Shown: positions 48,101-55,864 of the stretch, in pieces
How the letters are laid out: each line of letters opens with the position of its first letter
How positions within the stretch are numbered: the stretch's first letter is position 1
Origin: Bradyrhizobium sp. S69
GTDB lineage: Bacteria > Pseudomonadota > Alphaproteobacteria > Rhizobiales > Xanthobacteraceae
DNA: 64,000 nucleotides
Reading direction: 5' to 3'
NCBI RefSeq assembly: GCF_009766005.1
Contig: NZ_LMUK01000038.1
Coordinates: forward strand, 1-64,000
Made by a program: the position numbers and the translations under genes
The notes under the pieces: model-generated
Told to the model about the DNA's origin: nothing
What the model saw: the letters and a program-made list of their open reading frames with translations, nothing else
The model's database searches: none

Positions 48101-48629
48101 CAAGTCAAAGTCAATCGGGTTTCATTCCGTCGACAACCACCTTCAAACGACTCTAACGCTCGGGCCAGAGAATAAGATTTTGGTTGTCCTTGATGATATT
48201 GATGGAACTCCAGCAACACGTTTTTGCTCAACGGCTTTAACTTGTTTTTTTAGTGCCTTCCGAAGAGATATTGATGGGATGTTTCTTTCAAGCCCAATGA
48301 TGAGTGGGATTTCTGTACGCTGTTCCATCGTAGATGCAGCCGGCGCACCGGCGGATATCCGGACTATGCTTGAAGGTAACGGGCCTCAAGGGCCCGTAAT
48401 GATTGCAATGTTCGATCCATCACAGTCAGGTGGCCCAAGTGAGCTGTTCATTGCTTGTCGTGAAGACCTGCAGGAGCGATGCCAGGGCGATCCAATGAAA
48501 GCGACCGACCTGCAATTTATGTATGCGGATATTTTGCGGGCGGTGTTGGCTGTTGCTCTCGGTGGCGATATCGAAGTGGAAGTCCTTCGACCAAAAATTT
48601 CCTCGATAATGAAAAAGACCATCCAATAG
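45138..48629 (+). CDS. DUF4062-STAND NTPase-TPR protein
   Basis: A 1163-residue protein with several domains. Residues ~8-130 form a DUF4062 domain (VTVFVSSTIGECASERLAAR). A STAND NTPase follows, with P-loop GAPGAGKT (204-211), Walker B LVIDDPAD (from 275) and a winged-helix region. Residues ~450-950 are TPR-like helical repeats (RLGEAAAAAQEAIDIGKELA; GLGNALREKGDLNGALEAFR). The last ~200 residues (KSIGFHSVDNHLQTTLTLGP ...) are distinct. This layout is that of bacterial NLR-like immune sensors, where TPRs detect the trigger. Followed after 20 bases by the FRG gene. Confidence 0.88.
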   Translation: MTSWPSPRVTVFVSSTIGECASERLAARKAIEAIKCDSVLFETTGARPHPARITYLEGLSRSQICVIIWKESYGYVDPAIAISGIEDEFRIARARDMDILLYIKTDALNRDTRLAALIEEARTFVTTHSYRTEIDLQDQISSDITSVLGAAYFDRITPRAERLTDPSAVLTGTMPTGTTALGRPVLEQQIDTLVAQKSLTWLVGAPGAGKTVLLAQWSIRRRSAYVNARGLSLRHLLQAIVAALSGSSIASDAITLEDASQALRATWHKGAKWPLVIDDPADIPELTRVIAGLGNADESAHVIIGTRTVDGAPGSDSVSVPGLTSAEAAEIIGQLPGAIRGTVAARTIAGALPLAIRREAAAQQSPQYLVFDETGEVNVSPVTRELLALVVASPEPLTLNDLIELSSAGENAVTVDGNLASLSFLLVDDGLGFRLVHEEISRELRLSLARRPALERFVSQRLAQFFFKTKRYLAAFNLYRSFDRPRAIRVAYRAAFQATREGRFGLAIPPLQFIADSKQASGERLNLAVALIALSQAQDVVGMTADASASLDQADHIANEIGDADFIQSVADQKLIRRVRHELRPEDLEALQAVRRRYTEAGRISDSARLAAEEGSILISIGDHENSVPVLREALEAFQEIGDNYGIYIASRNLISSLNMRDGGQIEAERLLQSLEDGAEYRNEKRERAWMCNILARRYRLDGRLGEAAAAAQEAIDIGKELADPYVTALNRIGLGNALREKGDLNGALEAFRECGKEAQSIDRKEIDGLASRLAASVLVEQAEEGAPYLRPKLYREAEIFATHVIGLLRGSIAEVQVAEAFDSRGDARLGLGRKAEALADFAESTKLFFAFDERRALHLLHFLARNCNIDQPLEAMSTMLNALPEGVPPSDSDPWIILIALIEQSVMRGHPEVIGAYARIALKISQTIVAETLEVGLWLRLLTLALDEKSPPDDGRMAFLLSAFLAHTRARNLSLTQLAALTELTLGKSKSIGFHSVDNHLQTTLTLGPENKILVVLDDIDGTPATRFCSTALTCFFSAFRRDIDGMFLSSPMMSGISVRCSIVDAAGAPADIRTMLEGNGPQGPVMIAMFDPSQSGGPSELFIACREDLQERCQGDPMKATDLQFMYADILRAVLAVALGGDIEVEVLRPKISSIMKKTIQ

Positions 48630-48649
48630 TTTCAGTGTGAGCAATTTTC

Positions 48650-49717
48650 ATGGTGAATGACGGTCTAGAAACTATGCAGGAGACATTGAAGAGGGCGCTC
48701 GAAGAGCTCGCACTGGCTCCGGAACTCATCGAGCGCGTGCTGGACTCAGGTTATTTCCTAAGGACATGGGCCAATCCATTCAGCGGCACGACGTGGACGA
48801 CCGTCAGTGACATGATGTATGGCAACAAGCAATTTTCTAGCAGTTTTCCGATTGAAGAATTCGTTCAATATGTGAAGGGGGAGTTTACATTTCCGGAGCT
48901 GCCGCCCTTTGTGATCCTCCATGTGAAGTCGATCGATGACATAAAAGCCAGTCTCGCCGATCCGCGGAGGGCTCATTACATTGAAGATGGTGCCTTCTCG
49001 TACAGGGGCCAGCCGCGCAGCTATACGTTTCAGCGGCGGATTCCTAATCCTGTTCGCGCGGGGGCAGAGGGGAGGGAGATTTCGGTCACGGCCGGCATCT
49101 ACCGGCAGACAAGCGAAGTCTACTCCTTCCGGACGCCGCCTATCGAACGCCGATCATTTCGGCATTTTTTACGCCATCTGGAGCCAAACAATCCGGCTGC
49201 GTGGGCAGCTAGCCACTACGCCTATGATACCATGCGCACAGAGCAGCATTACGCCACGCAGACCGCTGGATTAGACCTCACGTTCGAGATCGAGACAGCG
49301 ATCTTCTTTGCTACACATAAAATGAAATGGGACCAATACGACCGCGCTTATTATGAGAAAGTGGAACGTGGCGAGCATAATGGTGTGATTTATTGTTTCC
49401 GTTTTACCAATCCCACGGTGAGGCAAACCCAATACTTGATCCGTGAGTTCGATCTTTTCAAGACTTATCCGCCAGAACGCATTCTCCGGCAGACCTGTGC
49501 GTTACCCCTATTTCTTCAGGAGGAACGGAACATCGCCATCACCGACCTTAACTGCATTATCCAACTTGATCCGAATTTTGAATATGAGGCGAGATTGACC
49601 CCAGAGTACATGTTCCCGAACACGCAGGAAGACCGCTTCTACGGAAAATTACTCCAGCTGAAAGACAAATATCCTGAGGACCTTAAGAACGTGGTCGAGT
49701 ATAGGTGGGCGCGATAG
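48650..49717 (+). CDS. FRG-domain protein
   Basis: A 355-residue protein with an FRG domain: SYRGQPRSYTFQ, then RTEQHYATQTAGLDLTFEIE and TAIFFATHK, the pattern of conserved Arg-Gly, His-Tyr and LD[LW]T motifs of that family. The N-terminal ~110 residues are a separate helical part (LKRALEELALAPELIERVLD). FRG domains are common in defence and toxin contexts; their activity is unknown. Ribosome binding site is weak, so translation may depend on the STAND gene upstream. Last gene of the trio and of the island. Confidence 0.82.
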   Translation: MVNDGLETMQETLKRALEELALAPELIERVLDSGYFLRTWANPFSGTTWTTVSDMMYGNKQFSSSFPIEEFVQYVKGEFTFPELPPFVILHVKSIDDIKASLADPRRAHYIEDGAFSYRGQPRSYTFQRRIPNPVRAGAEGREISVTAGIYRQTSEVYSFRTPPIERRSFRHFLRHLEPNNPAAWAASHYAYDTMRTEQHYATQTAGLDLTFEIETAIFFATHKMKWDQYDRAYYEKVERGEHNGVIYCFRFTNPTVRQTQYLIREFDLFKTYPPERILRQTCALPLFLQEERNIAITDLNCIIQLDPNFEYEARLTPEYMFPNTQEDRFYGKLLQLKDKYPEDLKNVVEYRWAR

Positions 49718-49961
49718 CTGTATCCAATGAGAGAGTTGATATGCAGCCTGGCAAAAATTGCCCTAAACACGATAATTTCGTCCAACAAAAACGTCCAACA
49801 TTTCGTGCAACGCCCTGGAGTTTCTGGGCAGTTTCCGAGAATCGGAGATAGCGAGTAGTCGATCGCGCTGAGTGTTTCGACCTGGAAGCCGCCCGATCGA
49901 AGATCCCATCGGAACAGATCGAGCCCATCGATCGACCTGAAAAGGGAGCGACGTGACGTGA

Positions 49962-51068
49962 TTACATCGGCAGCGCGAGCTGTGATTCCGCGTCATCGAT
50001 ATGCTGCAGCGCCGATAGCGAGACGCCCAGAAGCCGGACCGGCTTAGGGACCGGGATCTCGTTCTGCAGTAAAGCGACCGATAGGCGTTCTAGATCGCTG
50101 CGGCTCGAAACCGCGACGGGCACAGATCTACTGCGCGTGATGATCTCGAAGTCGTTGAACTTGACCTTCAACGTCACCGTCCGCCCGTGATTGCCGGTAC
50201 CTTCGCAGTATCGCCAGACCTTGTCGATGAGGGCCTCAAGTTCGACGACCATGGCGTCGAAGTCGGTGAGGTCGGTGGAGAACGTGTTTTCGGCGCCCAC
50301 AGATTTGCGGATCCGGTCGGCGCGAACCTCACGGTTGTCGACGCCCCGCGAGATCCAATAGTAGTAGCCTCCGGCCTTCCCGAAGTTGGTCTGCATGAAT
50401 TCGAGCGACTGATTGCGGATGTCGAGGCCGGTGTTGAGACCGAGCGAGTTCATCTTGGCGCTGGTCGCCGGCCCGTTTCCATGAAACTTGCCGACCGGCA
50501 GGTTTTCTACGAACGCCGGCCCCATTTCCGGCGTGATGACATACTGGCCGTTAGGCTTGCGGTGGTCGGAGGCGAGCTTGGCCAGAAACTTGTTGTAGGA
50601 GATGCCGGCCGAAGCGTTGAGACCGGTCACCTCCTTGATCTTCGCACGGATCGCCAATGCGACGTCCCGCGCAAATGGAATGCTTTGCAGATTTTCGGTC
50701 ACGTCGAGGTAGGCCTCGTCGAGCGACAGTGGCTCGATGATCGGTGTGTGCTCTGCGAAGATTTCACGGATTTGCAGGGAGACCGCCTTGTAGACCTCGA
50801 AGCGGGGCTTGACGAAGATCAGATCGGGGCATTGCCGCTTCGCGGTAACCGACGGCATGGCCGACCTGACGCCGAACTTGCGCGCTTCGTAGCTGGCCGC
50901 CGCTACGACGCCGCGCTCCCGGGATCCGCCGACGGCGACCGGCTTGCCGCGGATATCCGGATTGTCCCGCTGCTCGACGGATGCATAGAAGGCGTCCATG
51001 TCGATGTGGATGATCTTGCGTTGACGGCCCGGGGAAGCTGCCTGGTCGTCATCGTCCTCGATGGTCAC
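49962..51068 (-). CDS. dinB: DNA polymerase IV (Y-family)
   Basis: A 368-residue Y-family translesion polymerase. The GTG start overlaps the SRAP stop by four bases. Catalytic carboxylates are D23 (HIDMDAFYASVE) and D117-E118 (SLDEAYLD); SYEARKFGVRSAMP is the fingers motif. A little-finger domain follows. The helix-hairpin-helix reads KFHGNGPATSAKM, slightly altered from the usual GVG. Last gene of an operon with SRAP and two zinc-ribbon genes, behind a LexA box at 52695. Confidence 0.93.
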   Translation of the reverse strand: MTIEDDDDQAASPGRQRKIIHIDMDAFYASVEQRDNPDIRGKPVAVGGSRERGVVAAASYEARKFGVRSAMPSVTAKRQCPDLIFVKPRFEVYKAVSLQIREIFAEHTPIIEPLSLDEAYLDVTENLQSIPFARDVALAIRAKIKEVTGLNASAGISYNKFLAKLASDHRKPNGQYVITPEMGPAFVENLPVGKFHGNGPATSAKMNSLGLNTGLDIRNQSLEFMQTNFGKAGGYYYWISRGVDNREVRADRIRKSVGAENTFSTDLTDFDAMVVELEALIDKVWRYCEGTGNHGRTVTLKVKFNDFEIITRSRSVPVAVSSRSDLERLSVALLQNEIPVPKPVRLLGVSLSALQHIDDAESQLALPM

Positions 51069-51790
51069 GTGGCTAGCCCGGCCGTATCTTCCTTGATGCC
51101 GCGGGCGACAATCTGGAGCGTGCCGTCGGTAAGCGGCCGCTGCAGCTTCAAGGCCTCATCGGGAGGAGCGCTCATCCAAGTCTCGACTTCTTCCGGCGTT
51201 GTCAGGATCACCGGCATCGCCTTGGGGTGGATGGCGCCAACCTCGGCGTTCGGCTCCGTTGTGAGAAAAGCGTAGAGATCGTTGGTCGTCTCGCCTTCCT
51301 TGATCTTCCGGACGGATGTCCAGTTGGTCCAGATGCCGGCGAAACAGGCGAGGGGACGGGTCTCATCGAGCGCGAACCAGATGTCGCCGCCCTCGGCCTT
51401 GTTGAACTCGCTGAAGGAGTTGAACGGCACCACGCAGCGGCTTTCGGCTCCCAGCCATCGTGTCCAGTGTTTGCTCTTCACGTTGCGAATGTTAGTGGTG
51501 CCGCCATCCGGCTCCAGCCGCAGCAGTTCCTTGAAATCGACCGGCTTGCCTTTGGCCTGCAGCTTTTCGGCCCGTTTCTTGGTGGCGTCCATCAGCGCCT
51601 TTGACGACGATGGCATCCCCCACCGCGCTGTGGCGAGCTCGCGGCCCTCGGCTCCGTTGCGCACGATCGGTGCCTTGTAATCAGGAAACACCCCCGGCAT
51701 CGGCGCCAGATTGCCAACGTATCGGTTCACGACGCGAAACAGCGCGATGATCGCGGCCTGGTTTGTCGTGATCGAATAGAGATTGCACAT
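51065..51790 (-). CDS. SRAP-family protein (YedK/HMCES-like)
   Basis: A 241-residue SOS response-associated protein. Cys2 (MCNLYS) is the residue that forms a thiazolidine link to abasic sites; the active-site Glu is in FNSFSEF and the His in AIHPKAMPVIL. It shields abasic sites in single-stranded DNA. Its end overlaps dinB and it starts three bases after the preceding gene, so it is in the LexA-controlled operon. Confidence 0.92.
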   Translation of the reverse strand: MCNLYSITTNQAAIIALFRVVNRYVGNLAPMPGVFPDYKAPIVRNGAEGRELATARWGMPSSSKALMDATKKRAEKLQAKGKPVDFKELLRLEPDGGTTNIRNVKSKHWTRWLGAESRCVVPFNSFSEFNKAEGGDIWFALDETRPLACFAGIWTNWTSVRKIKEGETTNDLYAFLTTEPNAEVGAIHPKAMPVILTTPEEVETWMSAPPDEALKLQRPLTDGTLQIVARGIKEDTAGLAT

Positions 51791-51793
51791 CGG

Positions 51794-52243
51794 TCAGGTT
51801 TCGGTTCGAGGGTGGCGAGGCTGCCAAGCTAATTGTAGCAGAGTCGCGGAAGGCCGCCGGCCCGCCTTGGCGCATTTGCGGCAGCGCAGCCGGCTGGCGA
51901 GATCGTGCACGAAGGTGGTCGGCGGGTGCTTCATCGCCGCGAGGTCGACGTCGCTCGGCATCTTGCAGCGCGCGCACCTGATCTCCAGCCAGGGGAAGCC
52001 TCCATTCACGGCCTGGTCGATGGTGGGCGACGGATCGATCGGTTCGCCGTCGCTCCACATCCGCTCATTCCAGCTTTCGCAAAGGAGCCTGTCAGCTTGC
52101 TGGATCATTGCCTCGCCCTTAGCCCGCATCTCCACCGATTGGGCGGCCAGGATATTGGCCATCGCGCGTGCCTTGCCGAGTTCTTTCGCCAGAGCCTTGC
52201 GGTCGCCGCCCGACAGGGGCGTAGGGTGATACTTCGGGGCCAT
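51794..52243 (-). CDS. Zinc-ribbon hypothetical protein in SOS operon
   Basis: Start at ATG 52243 (MAPKYHPTPLSGGDRKALAK); the longer upstream frame overlaps the preceding gene antiparallel in sense and is not coding. The 149-residue product has a helical N-terminal half (AMANILAAQSVEMRAKGEAM) and a C-terminal zinc-ribbon with CARCK and CRKCAK about 35 residues apart. Function unknown; its place between a LexA box and SRAP-dinB suggests a role in damage tolerance. Confidence 0.75.
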   Translation of the reverse strand: MAPKYHPTPLSGGDRKALAKELGKARAMANILAAQSVEMRAKGEAMIQQADRLLCESWNERMWSDGEPIDPSPTIDQAVNGGFPWLEIRCARCKMPSDVDLAAMKHPPTTFVHDLASRLRCRKCAKAGRRPSATLLQLAWQPRHPRTET

Positions 52244-52289
52244 CCGGTCATCCAGGCGCAAAGAAATCGGATCGGCGATCCTGAGCGGA

Positions 52290-52685
52290 CTACGGCGTCT
52301 CGAACGCCGGCCAGCACCCGTCTTCTTCATGCCTGCCGGTGCGCTGCTGGCAGGTGTTGTCGAGTAGCCGCTGCGCGACGTCCTTCCAGACCGCGTTGCC
52401 GCCATACAATCGGACTGCATCGGCGGTCTGGATTTCCACGGTCCGCTCGCAGCGACGGCAGGAGACGCGCAGGACGTGGCGCTGAATTTCCGAGAGACGT
52501 CGCTGCCGAATCTGGACCTCCGTCGCGTTGGCGCGAGGGTCTTTGAGTACCGATTCCCAGTATTCGGCCGGGAGGGGAGCATCCGGAGCCGCAGCGGAGG
52601 GGCCCGGCCTGCGGGCGGCTTCAGCGGCCAGCTTTTCCATCTGTTTTGGGGTCGGCATGCGCCAGCTCGCGGGTCGGTCGGACAT
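52290..52685 (-). CDS. Zinc-finger hypothetical protein, first gene of SOS operon
   Basis: A 131-residue protein starting MSDRPASWRMPTPKQMEKLA. It has a Pro/Ala-rich helical N-terminus and a C-terminal zinc-binding part with SCRRCERTVEIQTADAVRLY, then a Cys-containing DNTCQQRTGRHEEDGCW. The start lies just 10 bases after a LexA box (52695-52709), making it the lead gene. Common in Bradyrhizobiaceae next to similar neighbours, but no function is known to me. Confidence 0.75.
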   Translation of the reverse strand: MSDRPASWRMPTPKQMEKLAAEAARRPGPSAAAPDAPLPAEYWESVLKDPRANATEVQIRQRRLSEIQRHVLRVSCRRCERTVEIQTADAVRLYGGNAVWKDVAQRLLDNTCQQRTGRHEEDGCWPAFETP

Positions 52686-52694
52686 TCCGAATTA

Positions 52695-52709
52695 GAACAT
52701 AAAGAGAAC
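52695..52709 (-). promoter_or_regulatory. LexA box (GAAC-N7-GAAC)
   Basis: GAAC (52695-52698), seven bases, then GAAC (52706-52709): an exact match to the alphaproteobacterial LexA operator GTTC-N7-GTTC read on the coding strand. It is 10 bases before the ATG of the 131-residue gene, so binding would block its operon, which ends with SRAP and dinB, both classical SOS genes. Confidence 0.85.
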
Positions 52710-52830
52710 AAAAGTCGAGTCCGATCGAGCCCGTTCCGTGAAAAAATCCTCCTGTTGGAAGGGTCGCGATGTCGGAACCAAGCCGGGCCATTCGTCTTGA
52801 ATCCAACATCAGTAGTGGAGTTCCCCCGTC

Positions 52831-53754
52831 ATGGCCCCCCGCGCGAACTGGAAAGGCTTCCTGCGCCTTTCCCTCGTCACCTGTCCGGTAGCGCTCTATC
52901 CGGCCACGTCGGAATCCGAAAAAGTCTCCTTCAACCAGCTCAACCGGAAGACCGGCCACCGCATCAAGTATGCGAAGGTGGACGCCGATACTGGCGAGGA
53001 GGTCGCCAACGAGGACATCGTCAAGGGCTACAAGGTCGACACCGATACCTTCATCGAGGTGACGAAGGAGGAGCTTGAGAACGTCGCGCTGGAATCCACG
53101 CGAACCATCGAGATCGACGAGTTCGTCGACCGTAACGAGATTGATCCGAGGTACCTGATCCGTCCCTACTACCTGGTGCCGGACGGAAAGGTGGGCCACG
53201 ACGCCTTCGCGGTCATCCGCGAAACCATCCGAGAGCTGAACAAGGTCGCCATCGGACGCGTGGTGCTGACCAACCGTGAGCACATCATCGCGCTGGAGCC
53301 CATGGACAAGGGATTGATGGGAACGCTGCTGCGCTATCCCTACGAAGTCCGTTCCGTGGATGAGTATTTCGACGAGATACAGGACGTCAAAGTCACCAAG
53401 GATATGCTCGATCTCGCCAGGCACATCGTCAACCAGAAGGCGGGCCATTTCGAGCCGGACAAGTTCGAAGACCAGTACGAAACCGCCCTGATCGATCTCA
53501 TCAACCAGAAGCGCGCCGGCAAACCCATTGCCGCGAAAGCGCGTCCCCGCGGCGAGAACGTCGTGGACCTGATGGACGCGCTGCGCAAGAGCATCGGCGC
53601 CGCTGAACCGGCCAAAGATTCGAATACGGCGAAGAAGCCGCGCAAGGTCGCCAGTGGTCAGAAGGAAATGCTGATGCCGATCGCCGGCAAGAAACCAGCG
53701 AAGGAGGCCGCGGCGAAGAAGCCAACGGCCAAACCTCAGCGGAAGTCAGCCTAG
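52831..53754 (+). CDS. ku: Ku non-homologous end-joining protein
   Basis: A 307-residue bacterial Ku homodimer subunit. The start (MAPRANWKGFLRLSLVTCPV), the SFNQLNRKTGHRIKYAKVDA segment, and EHIIALEPMDKGLMGTLLRY in the core ring are family hallmarks. A Lys/Ala-rich C-terminal extension (from ~255) binds DNA or LigD. It binds double-strand ends and recruits LigD; the two ligD copies in this window are both broken. Divergent from the LexA-controlled operon. Confidence 0.95.
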   Translation: MAPRANWKGFLRLSLVTCPVALYPATSESEKVSFNQLNRKTGHRIKYAKVDADTGEEVANEDIVKGYKVDTDTFIEVTKEELENVALESTRTIEIDEFVDRNEIDPRYLIRPYYLVPDGKVGHDAFAVIRETIRELNKVAIGRVVLTNREHIIALEPMDKGLMGTLLRYPYEVRSVDEYFDEIQDVKVTKDMLDLARHIVNQKAGHFEPDKFEDQYETALIDLINQKRAGKPIAAKARPRGENVVDLMDALRKSIGAAEPAKDSNTAKKPRKVASGQKEMLMPIAGKKPAKEAAAKKPTAKPQRKSA

Positions 53755-53863
53755 CGTATCGTGAAGCATCCGGTGACGCCGGACGGTCGCTAGCCAAACG
53801 TCGTCGCGCCTCAGATCCTGCGTCGTTACTCGGCCTCGATTTGCGTTGCAAAATAGGAGCGAT

Positions 53864-54364
53864 ATGGCAGCGCTGACAACGACCTCCAAGCGATCGACAT
53901 TGAGCGCGGGCATTCTGGCTTACCGGAAAGGCGCTCGCGGGCTCGAGGTTCTGCTCGTTCACCCCGGCGGCCCGTTCTGGCGCAACAAGGACGATGGCGC
54001 TTGGTCGATCCCGAAGGGCGAAATCAATGCCGGGGAAGATCCAGAGCAGGCCGCGCGGCGTGAGTTTGCCGAGGAACTCGGCAGCGCCTCAATTGGTCGG
54101 CTGCAGGCCTTAGGAGAGGTTCGCCAGAGAGGAGGCAAACGCGTCATCGCATTCGCCGGAGAGGGCCATTTTGACTCGGCGGCATTGGCGAGCAATACGT
54201 TCGATATCGAATGGCCGCCCCGAAGCGGCCGGCGACAGAACTTTCCTGAAGTCGACCGCGCGGAATGGTTCGATATCGAGTTCGCACGAACGAAGATGCT
54301 GTCCGGACAATTGGAGCTTCTCGATCGTCTTTTGGCGATCGCGGGTGAGAGCGCCGGAAAATGA
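53864..54364 (+). CDS. Nudix hydrolase
   Basis: Start at ATG 53864 (MAALTTTSKRSTLSAGILAY), preceded by AGGAG. The 166-residue protein has a full Nudix box at residues 52-73 (G52, E58, RREFAEELG). The early LVHPGGPFW segment and the C-terminal part resemble the diadenosine/NTP pyrophosphohydrolase group found near ligD/ku in several bacteria. It overlaps the next gene by four bases (ATGA). Confidence 0.88.
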   Translation: MAALTTTSKRSTLSAGILAYRKGARGLEVLLVHPGGPFWRNKDDGAWSIPKGEINAGEDPEQAARREFAEELGSASIGRLQALGEVRQRGGKRVIAFAGEGHFDSAALASNTFDIEWPPRSGRRQNFPEVDRAEWFDIEFARTKMLSGQLELLDRLLAIAGESAGK

Positions 54365-54876
54365 TGTACAGGATTGGAATCATTTCGGACACGCACGGCC
54401 TGTTGAGGCCCGAGGCGGAACGACGCCTGATGGGCGTCGATCACATCATTCACGCCGGCGATATTGGGCGCCCCGAGATCGTCGACGCGCTTCGCCGGAT
54501 CGCGCCCGTTACCGCCATCCGTGGAAACGTGGACACTGGTGAGTGGGCCCTCGAATACCCCGACACGGAACTCGTGCGCTTGGCGGGAAAGTCGATCTAC
54601 GTTCTGCACGACCTGAAGACGCTGCAGGTTGATCCCGGCGCCGGCATCGACGTGATCGTCTCCGGACATTCCCACGTACCGAAGATCGACACGATCGGCG
54701 GCGTTCTCTACCTGAATCCCGGCAGCGCGGGACGGCGGCGCTTCAAGCTGCCGATCACGTTTGCGACGCTCGAAGTCACGCCTGAGGGCATACGACCGGA
54801 AATCCACGACCTTGGAGGGTGCGCGACGTTGACGATCGATCGGGGGGGCGGATCAGGCCGATGGCCAGAAAACTGA
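54361..54876 (+). CDS. YfcE-type metallophosphoesterase
   Basis: A 171-residue calcineurin-like phosphoesterase of the YfcE/MJ0936 kind. Metal ligands are D10 and H12 (SDTHG), D34 (HAGD), N56 (RGNVD), H83 (VLHD) and H103/H105 (SGHSH); NPGS is also present. It probably cleaves small phosphodiesters. A second Met directly follows the first, so the exact start is uncertain. It overlaps both neighbours, so the Ku-downstream genes are one operon. Confidence 0.9.
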   Translation: MMYRIGIISDTHGLLRPEAERRLMGVDHIIHAGDIGRPEIVDALRRIAPVTAIRGNVDTGEWALEYPDTELVRLAGKSIYVLHDLKTLQVDPGAGIDVIVSGHSHVPKIDTIGGVLYLNPGSAGRRRFKLPITFATLEVTPEGIRPEIHDLGGCATLTIDRGGGSGRWPEN

Positions 54877-55472
54877 AAACCTATCAGACTTCGCTGGGCT
54901 TCTTCGATCTGGCGATTGCGGCTCCGTCGATGAAAGCGGCTCTGGAAGCGTGGGGGGCGGACAGCAATCTCTTCCACCAGGGCGCGGCGAGGGAAAGTGA
55001 CGATCCGGACGTCATCGCCGCGGCCATGGCGAAACCGGGCATTGTTCTCAGGCGCCCCGTCGGATCCGCCGGATCCTTCGGCGAACATGCTGAGCTGCCC
55101 ACCGATCTTGGCGGCCCCAGGCCAACGAAGGCCGCCCGCAAGTCGAAAGGCAGAACAGCAAAGCAGCCTTCCTCTCGCCCCATCGACAAGGCGGCGGAGC
55201 GAAAGGCCGCTCTCGCCTTCGAAAAGGAGCAAAAGCGGCGAGAGCGCGAATGGGCGGGCGAAGAGGCCGCCAGGCAGAAGGACCGTGAACGCCGTCAACA
55301 GGCAGTCGACAAGGCACAGGCTGCATTGAACAAGGCCGAGCAGGAGCATGCGAAGCGGGCGGCCGCCATCCAGCCCGAGATCGAGGCTCTCGAGAAGAGA
55401 TCGCAGGCCGAAAAAGCCCGCTGGAATAAGGAGAAGGAGCGATTGGAAGCCGCGCTGCGGCGCGCGGGTTAG
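54861..55472 (+). CDS. Coiled-coil hydrophilic protein, 203 aa
   Basis: Start at ATG 54861 (MARKLKTYQTSLGFFDLAIA), overlapping the phosphoesterase end by 16 bases. Residues 1-75 are a compact domain (MKAALEAWGADSNLFHQGAA; AAMAKPGIVLRRPVGS), followed by a long charged coiled coil rich in Glu, Lys, Arg and Ala to the C-terminus. No signal or membrane anchor. Relatives are annotated as cell-envelope or TolA-like proteins on composition alone. A damaged duplicate lies at 35177. It may bind nucleic acid with the Ku cluster. Confidence 0.75.
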   Translation: MARKLKTYQTSLGFFDLAIAAPSMKAALEAWGADSNLFHQGAARESDDPDVIAAAMAKPGIVLRRPVGSAGSFGEHAELPTDLGGPRPTKAARKSKGRTAKQPSSRPIDKAAERKAALAFEKEQKRREREWAGEEAARQKDRERRQQAVDKAQAALNKAEQEHAKRAAAIQPEIEALEKRSQAEKARWNKEKERLEAALRRAG

Positions 55473-55864
55473 TCAACGGTTCTTAGTCGGCGGCACCCAC
55501 GAGCAGCGCCATCAGCCCGCATTGGCCTACGAAGGAGCGGCTACGCTCTGCTTCCGCTTTCGGCGGCATAGCTGACGTGGCCGGACTTGCCGCTCTGTCG
55601 CTCGTGTAGCGATTTACCCAAAGGCGACGTTAACGAAAGAGTGGAGGCGTGTCCGCTCCGCTGGGCGATTCAGACCTCGCTCGTTCGGCGATGTGCGTTG
55701 TCCACGTCGCTGGCTAAATATCAAGCGGAACTCCCAACTATTATAGTGCCGAACAAGAGTTCGGCGTTAACCATCGCCAACGGTTCCAGTCTGGGCGACA
55801 TCGCTTCGAAGTTTCTTAAATTTTGCTGGGTACCTCTTCAGGGCATTGTGACTTGGAGAGAGAT
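55473..55864. other. Intergenic region before the L,D-transpeptidase gene
   Basis: No supported gene. The one feature is a 7-bp hairpin at 55748-55765, about 100 bases before the L,D-transpeptidase start. Confidence 0.5.
55748..55765. promoter_or_regulatory. Hairpin or operator upstream of L,D-transpeptidase
   Basis: GCCGAAC (55748-55754) and GTTCGGC (55759-55765) form a perfect 7-bp inverted repeat around AAGA. It may be a dimeric regulator site or a terminator-like stem; there is no T-run after it. Confidence 0.4.

Noticed and set aside
51794..52711. A single 305-residue protein upstream of SRAP
   Set aside because: The first 156 codons overlap the 131-residue zinc gene in another frame and read as low-complexity Arg/Ser/Pro. 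The real protein starts at 52243.
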